NCBI RefSeq assembly: GCF_010093345.1
Contig: NZ_PDWT01000004.1
Location: forward strand, 1 to 64,000
DNA length: 64,000 bases
Direction: 5' to 3'
Source of the DNA: Pseudoxanthomonas yeongjuensis
GTDB taxonomy: Bacteria > Pseudomonadota > Gammaproteobacteria > Xanthomonadales > Xanthomonadaceae
The notes under the pieces were generated by a model, which did not search any database, was not told where the DNA came from, and saw nothing but the letters and a program-made list of their open reading frames with translations. The translations under genes and the position numbers were made by a program. This document shows positions 28,327-38,869 of this stretch, one piece after another; the stretch's first letter is position 1; every line of letters begins with the position of its first letter.

Positions 28327-29418
28327 TCAGCCCTGCGCTGCTGGCGCATTTGCAGCCGGGGCGGGGGGTTGCGCCGCGCCATCGATCACCTTGCTACCGG
28401 CCTGCAACTTGCTGGTGCCGTCGACCACGATGCGATCACCCGCCTTTATCCCGTCCGTCACTTCGGCCTTTCCCGCGACCCTCGCGCCGACTTCCACCTT
28501 GGGGCGTTCGACGCTGCCATCGGCCTTGACCCGGTACACGAACGTATCCGGCCCGACCTGCACCAGGGCGATTTCCGGCACCACCAGCGCCTGCCGCTCG
28601 GGCCGCGACAACCGCACTTCCATCAACATGCCGGGACGCAGCACGCGATCCGGATTGGGGAAGTCGCCACGCACGGTGACCGCGCGCGTGGTCGCGTCGA
28701 TGCGCGCATCGATGGTGCTGACCACGCCTTCGAAGTCGCGCCCGGGGTAAGAGTTGCTGCGCGCGCGCAGCGCCTGGCCCTTGGCCAGGTTGGCCAGCTG
28801 CGCTTCGGGAACGGGGAAGTCCACGTAGATGCGGGAGATGTCGTCGAGCGTGGCGATGACCGTGGTCGGGGTGATCAACGCGCCGGGACTGACCTGGCGG
28901 ATGCCGAGCACTCCGGCGAACGGCGCGCGCACCGAGCGGTCGCCGATGTCCGAACGCATCTGCTGCACCCGGGCCAGTGCCGCATCGCGCACCGAACGCT
29001 GCGTGTCCAGCGAGGAACGCGCGATCAATTGCTGGTCGGCGAGTTCGTTCTGGCGTTTGTAGAGCCTGTCGGCTTCCAGGTAGGTCGCCTGCGCGGCGAC
29101 CAGCGCCGCCTGCTGCGAATCGCCGCGCAAGGTGATCAACGGCGTCCCGGCGCGCACCTCATCGCCGCTTTCGAAATGCACGGCCTGCACCGCTTCGCTG
29201 ACCTTGGAGGTGAGCGTCACCGACTCGCGCGCCTTGGCCGTGCCGATCGCCTGCAGGGTATCGCTCCAGGCGGACGGCTGCACGACCTGGGTAGTGACGG
29301 GAACGGGCTTGGAACTTCCCTCGTCCGTGCGCGTGGCGGCCTTGTCCTTGCCGCAGGAAGCGAGCAGGGGAAGGAACATTGCAAGCAACGCAATGCGCGC
29401 GCCGGATCGGATCAGCAT
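28327..29418 (-). CDS. RND efflux periplasmic adaptor lipoprotein
   Basis: 363 residues. Lipoprotein signal peptide with lipobox LLASC (C22). Then a split lipoyl/barrel-sandwich domain (FESGDEVRAGTPLITLRGDS and VRAPFAGVLGIRQVSPGALI), a helical hairpin (QATYLEADRLYKRQNELADQ), a beta-barrel and a membrane-proximal domain. It bridges the RND pump and an outer-membrane channel. The start was placed at MLIRSGARIALL because this gives the lipoprotein signal; the longer frame crosses REP repeats. Ends in an Ala/Pro-rich tail. Confidence 0.93.
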   Translation of the reverse strand: MLIRSGARIALLAMFLPLLASCGKDKAATRTDEGSSKPVPVTTQVVQPSAWSDTLQAIGTAKARESVTLTSKVSEAVQAVHFESGDEVRAGTPLITLRGDSQQAALVAAQATYLEADRLYKRQNELADQQLIARSSLDTQRSVRDAALARVQQMRSDIGDRSVRAPFAGVLGIRQVSPGALITPTTVIATLDDISRIYVDFPVPEAQLANLAKGQALRARSNSYPGRDFEGVVSTIDARIDATTRAVTVRGDFPNPDRVLRPGMLMEVRLSRPERQALVVPEIALVQVGPDTFVYRVKADGSVERPKVEVGARVAGKAEVTDGIKAGDRIVVDGTSKLQAGSKVIDGAAQPPAPAANAPAAQG

Positions 29419-29545
29419 GGGGATTCCGTAATCTTGGTTATCTGCGGAGTTTACCGGTCTGGAGTCAACGCATGCGTATCCTCCCGGTTGACCGGACATG
29501 GCCATCCGAGGGCATGACCAATGACCCTTGCGCCCCAAAATCTTT

Positions 29546-29676
29546 GTAGAGCCGAGCTTGCTCGGATGCTCCCTCGCAAGCCAGGCGATCGGACGCGGAT
29601 CGTAGCCATGTAGATCCGAGCTTGCTCGGATGCTTTTGATTCTGCGGCGAGAGCATCCGAGCAAGCTCGGATCTAC
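29546..29676. repeat. REP cluster, family B (three units)
   Basis: Units at 29546-29570 (GTAGAGCCGAGCTTGCTCGG), 29610-29634 (GTAGATCCGAGCTTGCTCGG) and an inverse at 29652-29676. They fill most of the 295-bp gap between the efflux adaptor gene and cysNC; no ORF or clear promoter is visible in the rest. Confidence 0.88.
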
Positions 29677-29713
29677 AAGGCCGGAGCCGGGCGAGCGCGG
29701 ATCCGCAAGGCAA

Positions 29714-31585
29714 TCAGGACAGGCCCAGCTTCTCCAGCACCTGCGCCGCGAGCCTTTCCGGACTTTCGCCACCCGCATCCAGATGCACTTCAGCATGCTC
29801 CGGGGTTTCGTAAGGGGAATCGATGCCGGTGAAGTTGGGGATCTCGCCGGCCCGGGCCTTGCGGTACAGGCCCTTCACGTCGCGCTGCTCGGCCAGGGCC
29901 AGCGGCACGTCGACGAAGATCTCCAGGAACTCGCCTTCCTCGAACCGTGCGCGCGCCATCTGCCGCTCGGCGCGGAACGGGGAGATGAAACTGACCAGCA
30001 CGATCAGCCCGGCTTCGGTCATCAGCCTGGCGACCTCGGCCACGCGGCGGATGTTTTCCACCCGGTCCTCGTCGGTGAAGCCGAGGTCGCGGTTGAGCCC
30101 GTGGCGCACGTTGTCGCCGTCGAGCAGGAAGGTGTGGTAACCGAGCGCGTGCAGGCGCTTGTCCACCAGGTTGGCGATCGTCGACTTGCCGGCGCCGGAC
30201 AGGCCGGTGAACCACAACACGCGTGGCTGCTGGCCCTTGATCTTCGCGCGCGCCGCCTTGTCCACCTCCAGGTGCTGCCAGTGCACGTTGCCGGCGCGGC
30301 GCAGGGCGAAGTCGAGGGTGCCGGCGGCGACGGTGTCGTTGTTGTGGCGGTCGATCAGGATGAAGCCGCCCAGCGCGCGGTTCTCCGCATACGGGGCGAA
30401 GACGATGGGTTCGTCCAGGCTCAGGTTGACGTAGGCGACCTCGTTCAACTCCAGGCGCTTGGCGGCGAGGTGCTCCTGGGTGTTGACATCGATGCGGTGC
30501 TTGATTTCGCTGACCGTCGCCGTGACGGTGCGGGTACCGATCTTCAACCAGTACGGCCGCCCCGGCAGCAACGCCGCGTCCTCCATCCACAGCAGGTGCG
30601 CGGCGAACTGGTCGGCGACCTGCGGCGGATCGTCGGCCGCGGCGATCACGTCGCCGCGGCTGATGTCGATCTCGTCGGCGAGCGTGAGCGTCACCGCCTG
30701 TCCCGCGGTGGCCGATGCCACTTCCTTGTCGGCGACGAACACCTGGGCCACGCGCGAACGCCGGCCGGAAGGCAGCGCGACCACTTCATCGCCGGCGCGT
30801 GCGGCGCCCGCGGCGATCGTGCCGGCGAAGCCGCGGAAATTCTGGTTCGGCCGGCTCACCCATTGCACCGGCAGGCGCAGGCCGCCGCTGGTGTCCTGCG
30901 CCGAAAGCTCGACGGTTTCCAGGTGCTCGAGCAGGCTCGGGCCGCGATACCAGGGCATCGCGTCGGAACGCTGCGACAGGTTGTCGCCGTTGAGCGCGGA
31001 CAGCGGGATGCAGGTGATCTGGGCGATGCCGAGCTGGGTGGCGAGCGACTGGTAACCGGCGACGATTCCGTCGAACACGGCCTGGTCGTAATCCACCAGG
31101 TCCATCTTGTTCACCGCCAGCACCACGTGGCGGATGCCGAGCAGCGAGACGATGTAACTGTGCCGCCGGGTCTGGGTCAGCAGTCCCTTGCGCGCATCGA
31201 CCAGGACCACGGCGAGATCGGCGGTGGACGCGCCGGTGGCCATGTTGCGCGTGTATTGCTCGTGGCCCGGGCAGTCGGCGACGATGAACTTGCGGCGTTC
31301 GGTATCGAAGTAGCGGTAGGCCACGTCGATGGTGATGCCCTGCTCGCGTTCCGCGGCCAATCCATCCAGCAGCAGCGCGTAGTCGATCTCCTCGCCACGG
31401 GTGCCATGGCGCTTGCTGTCCGCGGTCAGCGCAGCCAGCTGGTCGTCGAACAAACGCTTGCTGTCGTACAGCAGCCGTCCGATCAGGGTGCTCTTGCCGT
31501 CGTCGACGCTGCCGCAAGTGATGAAGCGCAGCAGCGGCTTGGTTTCGTGCTGCTTGAGGTAGGTGGCGATGTCAGACACGGACAT
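29714..31585 (-). CDS. cysN: Bifunctional sulfate adenylyltransferase subunit 1 / adenylylsulfate kinase
   Basis: 623-residue CysNC fusion. The CysN part (about 1-430) is a translation-factor-like GTPase with G1 [10 protein letters not shown]3 [12 protein letters not shown] and G4 NKMDL; GTP hydrolysis drives APS formation by CysD. The CysC part (about 445-623) has the kinase P-loop GLSGAGKST and the [15 protein letters not shown] and [10 protein letters not shown] motifs, and phosphorylates APS to PAPS. The fusion agrees with the PAPS-type CysH in this cluster. Start set at [14 protein letters not shown], since the extension would run through a REP pair. cysD lies immediately upstream. Confidence 0.96.
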   Translation of the reverse strand: MSVSDIATYLKQHETKPLLRFITCGSVDDGKSTLIGRLLYDSKRLFDDQLAALTADSKRHGTRGEEIDYALLLDGLAAEREQGITIDVAYRYFDTERRKFIVADCPGHEQYTRNMATGASTADLAVVLVDARKGLLTQTRRHSYIVSLLGIRHVVLAVNKMDLVDYDQAVFDGIVAGYQSLATQLGIAQITCIPLSALNGDNLSQRSDAMPWYRGPSLLEHLETVELSAQDTSGGLRLPVQWVSRPNQNFRGFAGTIAAGAARAGDEVVALPSGRRSRVAQVFVADKEVASATAGQAVTLTLADEIDISRGDVIAAADDPPQVADQFAAHLLWMEDAALLPGRPYWLKIGTRTVTATVSEIKHRIDVNTQEHLAAKRLELNEVAYVNLSLDEPIVFAPYAENRALGGFILIDRHNNDTVAAGTLDFALRRAGNVHWQHLEVDKAARAKIKGQQPRVLWFTGLSGAGKSTIANLVDKRLHALGYHTFLLDGDNVRHGLNRDLGFTDEDRVENIRRVAEVARLMTEAGLIVLVSFISPFRAERQMARARFEEGEFLEIFVDVPLALAEQRDVKGLYRKARAGEIPNFTGIDSPYETPEHAEVHLDAGGESPERLAAQVLEKLGLS

Positions 31586-31591
31586 CCCCCC

Positions 31592-31664
31592 GTAGGAGCG
31601 GGCCTTGCCCGCGATGCTTTTCGGGCAGCGGTCGTGAAGCATCGCGCCCAAGGGGCACTCCTAC
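31592..31664. repeat. REP inverted pair, family A
   Basis: GTAGGAGCGGGCCTTGCCCG at 31592 onward and an inverse variant ending GGGGCACTCCTAC at 31664, inside the 99-bp gap between cysD and cysNC. It is therefore carried in the cysD-cysNC mRNA as a hairpin and could affect relative expression of the two subunits. Confidence 0.88.
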
Positions 31665-31684
31665 AAAAGCAGACGCTGCGGCCA

Positions 31685-32596
31685 TCAGAAATACCCCTCC
31701 AGCTTCTTCTTCTCCATCGACGCGGTCGGATCCTGGTCGATCACCCGGCCCTGCCGCTCCGAGCTGGTGGCCACCAGCATCTCGGCGATGATCTTCTCCA
31801 GCGTGTCGGCCTCCGATTCGATCGCACCGGTCAGCGGATAGCAGCCCAGGGTGCGGAAGCGCACCTTCCTCAGCTGCGGCGTTTCGCCCTCGCGCAGGGG
31901 CAGGCGCTCGTCGTCGACCAGGATCAGCGCGCCGTCGCGCTCCACCACCGGGCGTTCGGCGGCGAAGTACAGCGGCACCACCGGGATGCCTTCGCGATAG
32001 ATGTACAGCCAGATGTCCAGCTCGGTCCAGTTGGACAGCGGGAACGCGCGCACGCTTTCGCCCTTGTCGATGCGCGCGTTGTACACGCTCCACAGTTCCG
32101 GGCGCTGGCGCTTGGGATCCCAGCGGTGCTTGTCGTTGCGGAACGAGAACACCCGCTCCTTGGCCCGCGACTTCTCCTCGTCGCGGCGCGCGCCGCCGAT
32201 GGCCGCGTCGAAACCGTACTGGTCCAGCGCCTGCTTCAGGCCCTGGGTCTTCATCACGTCGGTGTGCACGGTGGCGCCGTGGCTGATCGGGCCGATGTCC
32301 TGGGCGATGCCGTCGGGATTGATGTGCACGCGCAGCTCGGTGCCGGTCTCGGCCACGCGGCGGTCGCGGAAGGCGATCATCTCGCGGAACTTCCAGCGCG
32401 TGTCCACGTGCAACATGGGGATCGGCGGGCGGGCCGGGGCGAATGCCTTCAGCAACAGGTGCAGCAGCACCGAGCTGTCCTTGCCCACCGAATACAGCAG
32501 CACCGGGTTGCGGAACTCGGCCGCGACCTCCCTGAGGATATGGATGCTTTCCGCTTCGAGGCGGTCGAGGTGGGACAGGGAGGGAACGGAACTCAT
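31685..32596 (-). CDS. cysD: Sulfate adenylyltransferase subunit 2
   Basis: 303 residues. Transfers AMP from ATP to sulfate to make APS, in complex with CysN. The PP-loop reads [15 protein letters not shown] (SVGKDS here); other conserved segments are [32 protein letters not shown] and [13 protein letters not shown], ending [10 protein letters not shown] as expected. The ATG is preferred over a TTG one codon earlier. It is divergent from cysJ across 236 bp, which should hold the CysB-controlled promoters of both operons. Confidence 0.97.
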   Translation of the reverse strand: MSSVPSLSHLDRLEAESIHILREVAAEFRNPVLLYSVGKDSSVLLHLLLKAFAPARPPIPMLHVDTRWKFREMIAFRDRRVAETGTELRVHINPDGIAQDIGPISHGATVHTDVMKTQGLKQALDQYGFDAAIGGARRDEEKSRAKERVFSFRNDKHRWDPKRQRPELWSVYNARIDKGESVRAFPLSNWTELDIWLYIYREGIPVVPLYFAAERPVVERDGALILVDDERLPLREGETPQLRKVRFRTLGCYPLTGAIESEADTLEKIIAEMLVATSSERQGRVIDQDPTASMEKKKLEGYF

Positions 32597-32692
32597 CAAG
32601 GATCTTGTGTCGAGGAAGCGCAGGAGCGGTGCCGCAGGTTATCAGTTGGCCCCGCCGGACTGGATGGCCCGGGCCTGGAAGACCCTGCCCGG

Positions 32693-32724
32693 AAGGCCGG
32701 CAAGTATTCGGGTTGCCGGGCCTT
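32693..32724. promoter_or_regulatory. Hairpin in the cysD-cysJ divergent control region
   Basis: AAGGCCGGCAA (32693-32703) and TTGCCGGGCCTT (32713-32724) can pair with one bulge around a nine-base loop. It lies midway in the 236-bp gap between divergent cysD and cysJ. The gap also holds AT-richer DNA near 32735-32800 with an ATAACC at 32755-32760. CysB control of both operons is expected from known biology, but no binding site was identified with confidence. Confidence 0.35.
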
Positions 32725-32832
32725 CGGCTGAAATAAGCGCAGGGCATGAGGCCATAACCAGACATCGTTTCTGAACGGGTTAACGGGTGCCTAACATCGA
32801 TCGTCCCATTACTGCACCCACGAGTCGAAGGC

Positions 32833-34692
32833 ATGACCGCTGCAACTCCCGCGCTGGCCCCGAGCCCCTTGCCCGACGAGCGCAAGGCGCTGCTGGCACG
32901 GGTGGTGGAAGGCCTCGATGGGCCCAGCCTGTGGTGGCTCTCCGGCTATGCGGCCGGACTGGCCCAGGGCAATCCGGCCCTGCACCCCGGATCAGGTCCG
33001 GGGCAGAGTCTGGCGGTCCTCCCTGGCGGTGCGGCACAAGCCAGCCAGCGTTTGACCATCGTCTATGGCAGCCAGACCGGCAACGCCCGGCGCGAGGCCG
33101 AGAAACTCGCCGCCGAAGCCGAGGCCGCCGGCTTGAACGTGCGCCTGCTGCGCGCCGACGCCTACCCGCAGCGCGAACTGGCCAGCGAACGCCTGCTCTA
33201 TGTCGTCATCAGCACCCAGGGCGAAGGCGACCCGCCGGACGACGCGATCGGCCTGGTCGAATTCCTCAGCGGCAAGCGCGCACCGAAGCTGCCGGAACTG
33301 AAATACGCGGTACTGGGCCTGGGCGATTCCAGCTACGCCGACTTCTGCGGCATCAGCCGCAAGCTGGACGCGCGCCTGACCGAACTGGGCGCCAGCCGCC
33401 TGTTCGCGGTCGGCGAAGCCGACCTCGACATCGACAGCATCGCCCTGCCCTGGCGCGAACAGGCGCTCGGCCACGCCAAGACCCTGCTGAAGACCGCGAC
33501 CGTGCCGTCGGCCACGGTCACCGCGCTGCGCCCGCATGCGGCCTCCGCGTATTCGCACGACAAGCCCTTCGCCGCCGAACTGCTGCTCAACCAGCGCATC
33601 AGCGGGCGCGAATTCAAGGGCGTGGGCTTCCTGAAGTACGGTGGCGTCGGCAAGGACGTGCGCCATATCGAATTGTCGCTGCAGGGTTCCGGCCTGCATT
33701 ACGAACCCGGCGATGCACTCGGCGTGCGCCATCGCAATCCGGACCTGCTGGTGGACGGCGTGCTGCGAGCGCTGGAGCTCGACGGCGAGGCGCCGGTACA
33801 GGAGAAAGAAGAATCGCTGCCTTTGCGCGAATGGCTGGCCTCGCGCCGGGAGCTGACCAAGCTGAGCCGTCCGTTCCTGGCCAGCCATGCCGCGCAATCG
33901 CGCTCGGAAGAACTCAACGACCTGCTGGCGCCCACGCGCAGCGCCGACTTCGCCACGCTGCTAGGCAGCCATCAACTGGTCGACGCACTGCGCCGCTGGC
34001 CTGCGCACTGGGAGCCGCAGGAACTGGTCGCCGCGTTGCGTCCATTGACCCCGCGCCTGTACTCCATCGCCTCCAGCCGCAAGCGCGTCGGCGAGGAAGT
34101 GCACCTCACCGTCGACGTGCTGGACTACCAGGCCTTCGGCCACGCCCATGTCGGCGCGGCCAGCGGCTTCCTTTCCTCGCTGGACGAAGGCGACCACGCC
34201 CCGGTCTACATCGAAGCCAACGAGCGCTTCCGCGTTCCGGCCGACGCATCGCGCGACATCATCATGGTCGGTCCTGGTACCGGCGTGGCCCCGTTCCGCG
34301 GCTTCGTCCAGGAGCGTGCGGAAACCGGCGCCAATGGCCGCAACTGGCTGCTGTTCGGCGCGCGCCATTTCAATACCGATTTCCTCTACCAGGCCGAATG
34401 GCAGGACGCGCTGCACAAGGGCGAGCTGCAGCGGCTGGACGTGGCGTTCTCGCGCGACCAGGCGGGAAAGATCTACGTGCAGCAGCGCCTGCGCGAACGC
34501 GGCCGCGAGGTCTACGACTGGCTGCAAGGCGGCGCGCATTTCTACGTCTGCGGCGCCATCGCCATGGGCAAGGACGTGCATGCGGCCTTGCTGCAGATCG
34601 TCGCCGAACAAGCGGGCGTGGATGCCGAAGGCGCCGCCGAGTACCTCAGCAGACTCCAGGCGGAGGGCCGCTACAGCCGCGATGTGTATTGA
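32833..34692 (+). CDS. cysJ: Sulfite reductase (NADPH) flavoprotein alpha subunit
   Basis: 619 residues (E. coli 599). Order: N-terminal helical segment; flavodoxin FMN domain from about residue 74 ([41 protein letters not shown]); FAD domain with [13 protein letters not shown] domain with [13 protein letters not shown] and the C-terminal [12 protein letters not shown] and YSRDVY. It passes electrons from NADPH through FAD and FMN to CysI. First gene of cysJ-cysI-cysH. A GAAGG just before the ATG is a close-spaced ribosome-binding site. Confidence 0.97.
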   Translation: MTAATPALAPSPLPDERKALLARVVEGLDGPSLWWLSGYAAGLAQGNPALHPGSGPGQSLAVLPGGAAQASQRLTIVYGSQTGNARREAEKLAAEAEAAGLNVRLLRADAYPQRELASERLLYVVISTQGEGDPPDDAIGLVEFLSGKRAPKLPELKYAVLGLGDSSYADFCGISRKLDARLTELGASRLFAVGEADLDIDSIALPWREQALGHAKTLLKTATVPSATVTALRPHAASAYSHDKPFAAELLLNQRISGREFKGVGFLKYGGVGKDVRHIELSLQGSGLHYEPGDALGVRHRNPDLLVDGVLRALELDGEAPVQEKEESLPLREWLASRRELTKLSRPFLASHAAQSRSEELNDLLAPTRSADFATLLGSHQLVDALRRWPAHWEPQELVAALRPLTPRLYSIASSRKRVGEEVHLTVDVLDYQAFGHAHVGAASGFLSSLDEGDHAPVYIEANERFRVPADASRDIIMVGPGTGVAPFRGFVQERAETGANGRNWLLFGARHFNTDFLYQAEWQDALHKGELQRLDVAFSRDQAGKIYVQQRLRERGREVYDWLQGGAHFYVCGAIAMGKDVHAALLQIVAEQAGVDAEGAAEYLSRLQAEGRYSRDVY

Positions 34693-34697
34693 CCCGT

Positions 34698-34761
34698 GTA
34701 GGAGCGCCCATGGGCGCGACGCTTGTACCCGCAAAGGCATCGCGCCCATGGGCGCTCCTAC
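34698..34761. repeat. REP inverted pair, family A variant
   Basis: GTAGGAGCGCCCATGGGCGC at 34698 onward and its inverse ending GGGCGCTCCTAC at 34761. Here the hairpin core is CGCCCATGGGCG rather than the CGGGCCTTGCCCG of other copies. It fills most of the 95-bp gap between cysJ and cysI, and so lies within the operon mRNA. Confidence 0.88.
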
Positions 34762-34787
34762 AAACGCATCCGCATAGCCCATACACC

Positions 34788-36494
34788 ATGACCCATCCCT
34801 CCGTAGAAGACATCAAGATCAACAGCCGCCGCCTGCGCGGGACGCTGCTGGAAGGCCTGGCCGATCCGGTCACCGGCTCGCTGTCCTTCGACGACCAGCG
34901 CCTGGTCAAGTTCCACGGCAGCTACCAGCAGGACGACCGCGATATCCGCGACGAGCGCCGGCGGCAGAAGCTCGAGCCCGCCCACCAGTTCATGATCCGG
35001 ATCCGCGCGCCCGGCGGCGTATTCACCCCGGCGCAGTGGCTGCAGCTGGACCATATCGCCACCATCTACGCCAACCACTCGCTGCGCGTCACCACCCGCC
35101 AGACCTTCCAGTTCCACGGCGTGATCAAGCGCGAGCTCAAGGCCACGATGCAGGCGATCAACGCCGCTGCGATGGACACCATCGCCGCCTGCGGCGACGT
35201 CAACCGCAACGTGCTCGGCGCCAGCAACCCGCTGCAGTCGCGACTGCATGCCCAGGTGCACGAGTGGGCGCAGAACCTGTCCACGCATTTCCTGCCCAGG
35301 ACCCGCGCCTATTACGAAGTGTGGCTGGACGAGGAGAAGGTCGCCGACAGCGGCGAAGAAGAAGAGGTCTTCTACGGCGCCACTTACCTGCCGCGCAAAT
35401 TCAAGATCGCCGTGGCGGTGCCGCCGTTCAACGACGTGGATGTGTTCGCCAACGACCTGGGCCTGATCGCCATCGTCGATGAGGCCGGCGATCTGGCCGG
35501 TTTCAATATCGCCATCGGCGGCGGCATGGGCGCCAGCCACGGCGACCCGAAGACCTATCCGCGCCTGGGCAATGTGATCGGCTTCGTCACTCCCGACCAG
35601 GTGTTCGACGTGGCCACCGCCGCGTTGACCACCCAGCGCGATTTCGGCGATCGCGTCGAGCGCAAGCACGCCCGCTTCAAGTACACCATCGACGATCGCG
35701 GCGTGGATTTCATCGTCGACCAGATCCAGCAGCGCGCGGGCTTCGAGCTGGCGCCGGCGCGGCCCTGGCGCTTCGAACACAACGGCGACCGCCTCGGCTG
35801 GGTCGAGGGCGACGATGGCCACTGGCACCTGACCCTGTCCCTGCCCAGCGGACGCATTGCCGATCGCCCCAACACCCCGCACCTGACCGGCCTGCGCGAA
35901 ATCGCGCGGATCCATCAAGGCGAATTCCGCGTCACCGCCAACCAGAACCTGATCATCGCCGGCGTGCCGGCGAGCGAGCGCGAGCGCATCGACGCGCTGG
36001 TACGGGAATACGCACTGGACTCGGAGAACAACGCCCCCACCGCGCTGGCACGCACGGCCGTGGCCTGCGTGGCCCTGCCTACCTGCGCACTGGCCATGGC
36101 CGAAGCCGAGCGCTACCTGCCCGATTTCACCGGCAAGCTCGAACCGCTGCTGGCAAAACACGGCCTGCGCGACGCGCCGATCCTGCTGCGCATCTCCGGT
36201 TGCCCGAACGGCTGCTCGCGGCCGTATCTCGGCGAGATCGCGCTCGTGGGCAAGGCCCCCGGCCGCTACAACCTGATGCTCGGCGCCGACCATCGCGGCC
36301 AGCGCCTCAACACGCTGTACCGCGAAAACATCGTCGAGGCCGAAATCCTCGACGCACTCGAGCCGCTGTTCGCGCGTTACGCGAACGAACGCGACAGCGA
36401 CGAAGGCTTCGGCGATTTCCTGCATCGCAGCGGCGTGGTCGAACTGCCTCCCTACCCCACGAACAAGCAAATCTCCCTGGAACTGCAAGCATGA
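34788..36494 (+). CDS. cysI: Sulfite reductase hemoprotein beta subunit
   Basis: 568 residues (E. coli 570). Reduces sulfite to sulfide at a siroheme bridged to a 4Fe-4S cluster. Cluster cysteines are in ACVALPTC and [10 protein letters not shown] (C-x5-C and C-x3-C). The siroheme-binding arginines lie in [13 protein letters not shown], and NVLGASNP is conserved. The stop overlaps the cysH start by ATGA, so the two are translationally coupled. Siroheme would come from the CysG encoded 6 kb downstream. Confidence 0.97.
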   Translation: MTHPSVEDIKINSRRLRGTLLEGLADPVTGSLSFDDQRLVKFHGSYQQDDRDIRDERRRQKLEPAHQFMIRIRAPGGVFTPAQWLQLDHIATIYANHSLRVTTRQTFQFHGVIKRELKATMQAINAAAMDTIAACGDVNRNVLGASNPLQSRLHAQVHEWAQNLSTHFLPRTRAYYEVWLDEEKVADSGEEEEVFYGATYLPRKFKIAVAVPPFNDVDVFANDLGLIAIVDEAGDLAGFNIAIGGGMGASHGDPKTYPRLGNVIGFVTPDQVFDVATAALTTQRDFGDRVERKHARFKYTIDDRGVDFIVDQIQQRAGFELAPARPWRFEHNGDRLGWVEGDDGHWHLTLSLPSGRIADRPNTPHLTGLREIARIHQGEFRVTANQNLIIAGVPASERERIDALVREYALDSENNAPTALARTAVACVALPTCALAMAEAERYLPDFTGKLEPLLAKHGLRDAPILLRISGCPNGCSRPYLGEIALVGKAPGRYNLMLGADHRGQRLNTLYRENIVEAEILDALEPLFARYANERDSDEGFGDFLHRSGVVELPPYPTNKQISLELQA

Positions 36495-37204
36495 ACGCCA
36501 TTCCCGCCAGCAACGATTCCCAGGACCTGACCGAGCTCAATGCCTGGCTTGAATCCCGCAACGCCGAACAGCGGGTGGAATGGGCCCTGGCCAATGGGCA
36601 GGAAGGCCACGCGCTGTCCTCCAGCTTCGGCGCGCAGTCGGCGGTGGCGCTGCACCTGCTGACCCGGCAGAAGCCGGACATCCCGGTGATCCTGGTCGAT
36701 ACCGGCTACCTGTTCCCGGAAACCTACCGCTTCGCCGACGAACTGGTCGAACGCCTGAAGTTGAATTTGAAGGTGGTGCGTCCACTGGTCAGCCGCGCCT
36801 GGATGGAAGCGCGCCACGGCCGTTTGTGGGAACAGGGCGTGGTCGGCATCGACCAGTACAACAACCTGCGCAAGGTGGAACCGATGCGCCGCGCGCTGGA
36901 CGAGTTCGGCGTGCGCACCTGGTTCACCGGCCTGCGCCGCAGCCAGGCCGCGAGCCGCCGCAACACGCCGATCGTCGAGCTGCGCAACGGCCGCTACAAG
37001 GTCAGCCCGCTCGCCGACTGGACCGACCGCGATGTCTGGGTGTACCTGAAGAAGCACGGCCTGCCCTACCACCCGCTATGGGACGAGGGCTATGTCTCGA
37101 TCGGCGACTTCCACACCACCTCGCGCTGGGAACCGGGCATGAGCGAGGAGGACACGCGCTTCTTCGGCTTGAAGCGGGAGTGCGGGATTCACGTCGAGGT
37201 GTAA
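36491..37204 (+). CDS. cysH: Phosphoadenylylsulfate (PAPS) reductase
   Basis: 237 residues. Reduces PAPS to sulfite with thioredoxin or glutaredoxin. Motifs: [16 protein letters not shown] (PP-loop-like), [43 protein letters not shown], and the catalytic C-terminal KRECGIH. The paired cysteines that hold the 4Fe-4S cluster of APS reductases are absent, so this is the PAPS-specific type, in line with the fused APS kinase in cysNC. ATGA overlap with cysI. Confidence 0.96.
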   Translation: MNAIPASNDSQDLTELNAWLESRNAEQRVEWALANGQEGHALSSSFGAQSAVALHLLTRQKPDIPVILVDTGYLFPETYRFADELVERLKLNLKVVRPLVSRAWMEARHGRLWEQGVVGIDQYNNLRKVEPMRRALDEFGVRTWFTGLRRSQAASRRNTPIVELRNGRYKVSPLADWTDRDVWVYLKKHGLPYHPLWDEGYVSIGDFHTTSRWEPGMSEEDTRFFGLKRECGIHVEV

Positions 37205-37208
37205 GTGC

Positions 37209-37357
37209 TCTTCCCCTCTCCCTTTACGGGAGAGGGTGGCCGAAGGCCGGGAGAGGGTTCGGCTTTTGATCTAAATCGCGAAGAGCCAGAAAGCCAAGAT
37301 CAAAAGCACCCCTCTTCCGCCCTGCGGGCACCTTCTCCCACAAGGGGAGAAGAAGGG
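37209..37357. repeat. Long imperfect-hairpin repeat, family C (copy 1)
   Basis: Arm 1 (about 37209-37272) contains CCCCTCTCCCTTTACGGGAG and GGTGGCCGAAGGCCGGGAG, ending CGGCTTTTGATC. Arm 2 (about 37297-37357) is its diverged inverse, GATCAAAAGC through CTTCTCCCACAAGGGGAGAA. It lies between cysH and the MFS gene. A second copy on the other side of the MFS gene carries extra inserts; a third, diverged copy is at 45024-45185. Confidence 0.85.
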
Positions 37358-37433
37358 TGCAGTACCACTCACACCCCCCAACCCATCCTCAGCGACAATA
37401 GCGGCCCCGTTCCCGTTCGAACCCGCCTGCCTA

Positions 37434-38864
37434 GTGAGACACGAACGCCTGTTGCCGCTGATCGTCGCGACCGCATTGTTCATCGAGAACATGGACTCCA
37501 CCGCCATCGCCACCTCGCTGCCGGCGATCGCGCAGGACTTCGGGGTCGAGCCGGTGGCGCTGAAGCTGGCCCTGACCACCTACATGCTGGCGCTGGCGGT
37601 GTTCATCCCGATCAGCGGCTGGGTCGCCGACCGTTTCGGCGCGCGTCCGACCTTCATGACCGCGATCGGGGTGTTCCTGCTCGGTTCGATCGGCTGCGCG
37701 GCGTCGGACTCGTTGGGCGCGCTGGTGGCCGCGCGTTTCCTGCAGGGCATGGGCGGGGCGATGATGGTGCCGGTGGGACGCCTGGTCCTGTTGCGCAGCA
37801 TCCCCAAGGCGCAACTGGTGCGGGCCTTGAGCTGGCTGACCATCCCCGCGCTGCTCGGACCGATGATGGGCCCGCCACTCGGCGGCCTGATCACCACCTA
37901 CGGCAACTGGCGCTTCATCTTCCTGATCAACCTGCCGATGGGCCTGCTCGGCATCTACTTGGCCTGGCGGCATATCCCGCTGCTGCGCGGCGAAGCACGA
38001 CCGCTGGACTGGCGCGGGTTCGCGCTGTCGGCGGTCGGCCTGGCTCTGACCATGTTCGGTTTCGCCAGCATGGGCCGGCACCTGGTCAGCACCCAGGTCG
38101 CGCTCGCTTGCCTGCTCGCTGGCGCCGCCGGACTGGCCTTGTACGTGATCCATTCGCGCCGCCATGCGCATCCGCTGATCGATCTCGGCCTGATGAAGTT
38201 GCCGACCTTCCGCCTCGGCGTGATTGGTGGTTCGCTGTTCCGCATCGGCATCGGCGCGACGCCGTTCCTGTTGCCGCTGATGCTGCAGCTGGGCTTCGGC
38301 CTCAATCCGCTGCAGTCGGGCCTGATCACCTTCACTTCCGCGGCCGGGGCGATGTTCATGAAGACCCTGGCCGCGCGCATCCTGCATCGTTTCGGTTTCC
38401 GCCCGGTGCTGATCCTCAATGCGCTGGTCGCCTCGTTGCTGCTGTGCGGCTTCGGCCTGTTCCGCGCGGACACGCCGTATCCACTGATCATCGGCGTGCT
38501 GCTGGTCAGCGGCTGTTTCCGTTCGCTGCAGTTCACCAGCCTCAACGCGATCATCTACGCCGAAGTCGAACCCGCGCGCATGGCCCAGGCCAGCAGCCTG
38601 GCGGCGATGGCCCAGCAGCTGTCGCTGGCCCTCGGCATCACCATCGGCGGTTACGCATTGAGTGTTGCCAGCCTCGCCACCGGGCAACCGCTGGAAGCGG
38701 CGATCAATTTCACCTTCGCCTTCCTCACCGTCGGCCTGGTCTCGGCCAGTTCGGTGTGGATGATGCTGCGCCTGGCCCCGGACGCGGGCGCGGAAATGTC
38801 GGGCAAGGCCGAACCCGGACAGGAAGTCACCGAGCCCAAGCCTCTGGCACGACCGGGTACGTGA
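37434..38864 (+). CDS. DHA2-type MFS drug/metabolite exporter
   Basis: 476-residue inner-membrane protein with 12-14 helices. MFS motif A reads GWVADRFGARPTF; the motif-C-like antiporter stretch LLGPMMGPPLGGLI and the early ENMDSTAIATSLPAIAQDFG are characteristic of the DHA2/EmrB family. It probably exports toxic small molecules by proton antiport; the substrate is unknown and no adaptor gene is nearby. Translation starts at GTG. It is flanked on both sides by copies of the same long hairpin repeat. Confidence 0.93.
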   Translation: MRHERLLPLIVATALFIENMDSTAIATSLPAIAQDFGVEPVALKLALTTYMLALAVFIPISGWVADRFGARPTFMTAIGVFLLGSIGCAASDSLGALVAARFLQGMGGAMMVPVGRLVLLRSIPKAQLVRALSWLTIPALLGPMMGPPLGGLITTYGNWRFIFLINLPMGLLGIYLAWRHIPLLRGEARPLDWRGFALSAVGLALTMFGFASMGRHLVSTQVALACLLAGAAGLALYVIHSRRHAHPLIDLGLMKLPTFRLGVIGGSLFRIGIGATPFLLPLMLQLGFGLNPLQSGLITFTSAAGAMFMKTLAARILHRFGFRPVLILNALVASLLLCGFGLFRADTPYPLIIGVLLVSGCFRSLQFTSLNAIIYAEVEPARMAQASSLAAMAQQLSLALGITIGGYALSVASLATGQPLEAAINFTFAFLTVGLVSASSVWMMLRLAPDAGAEMSGKAEPGQEVTEPKPLARPGT

Positions 38865-38869
38865 ATGCA

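Noticed and set aside
36491-37204. CysH as an APS reductase with a 4Fe-4S cluster
   Set aside because: The two cysteine pairs needed for the cluster are missing; only the catalytic KRECGIH cysteine is present, and APS kinase is encoded in cysNC.
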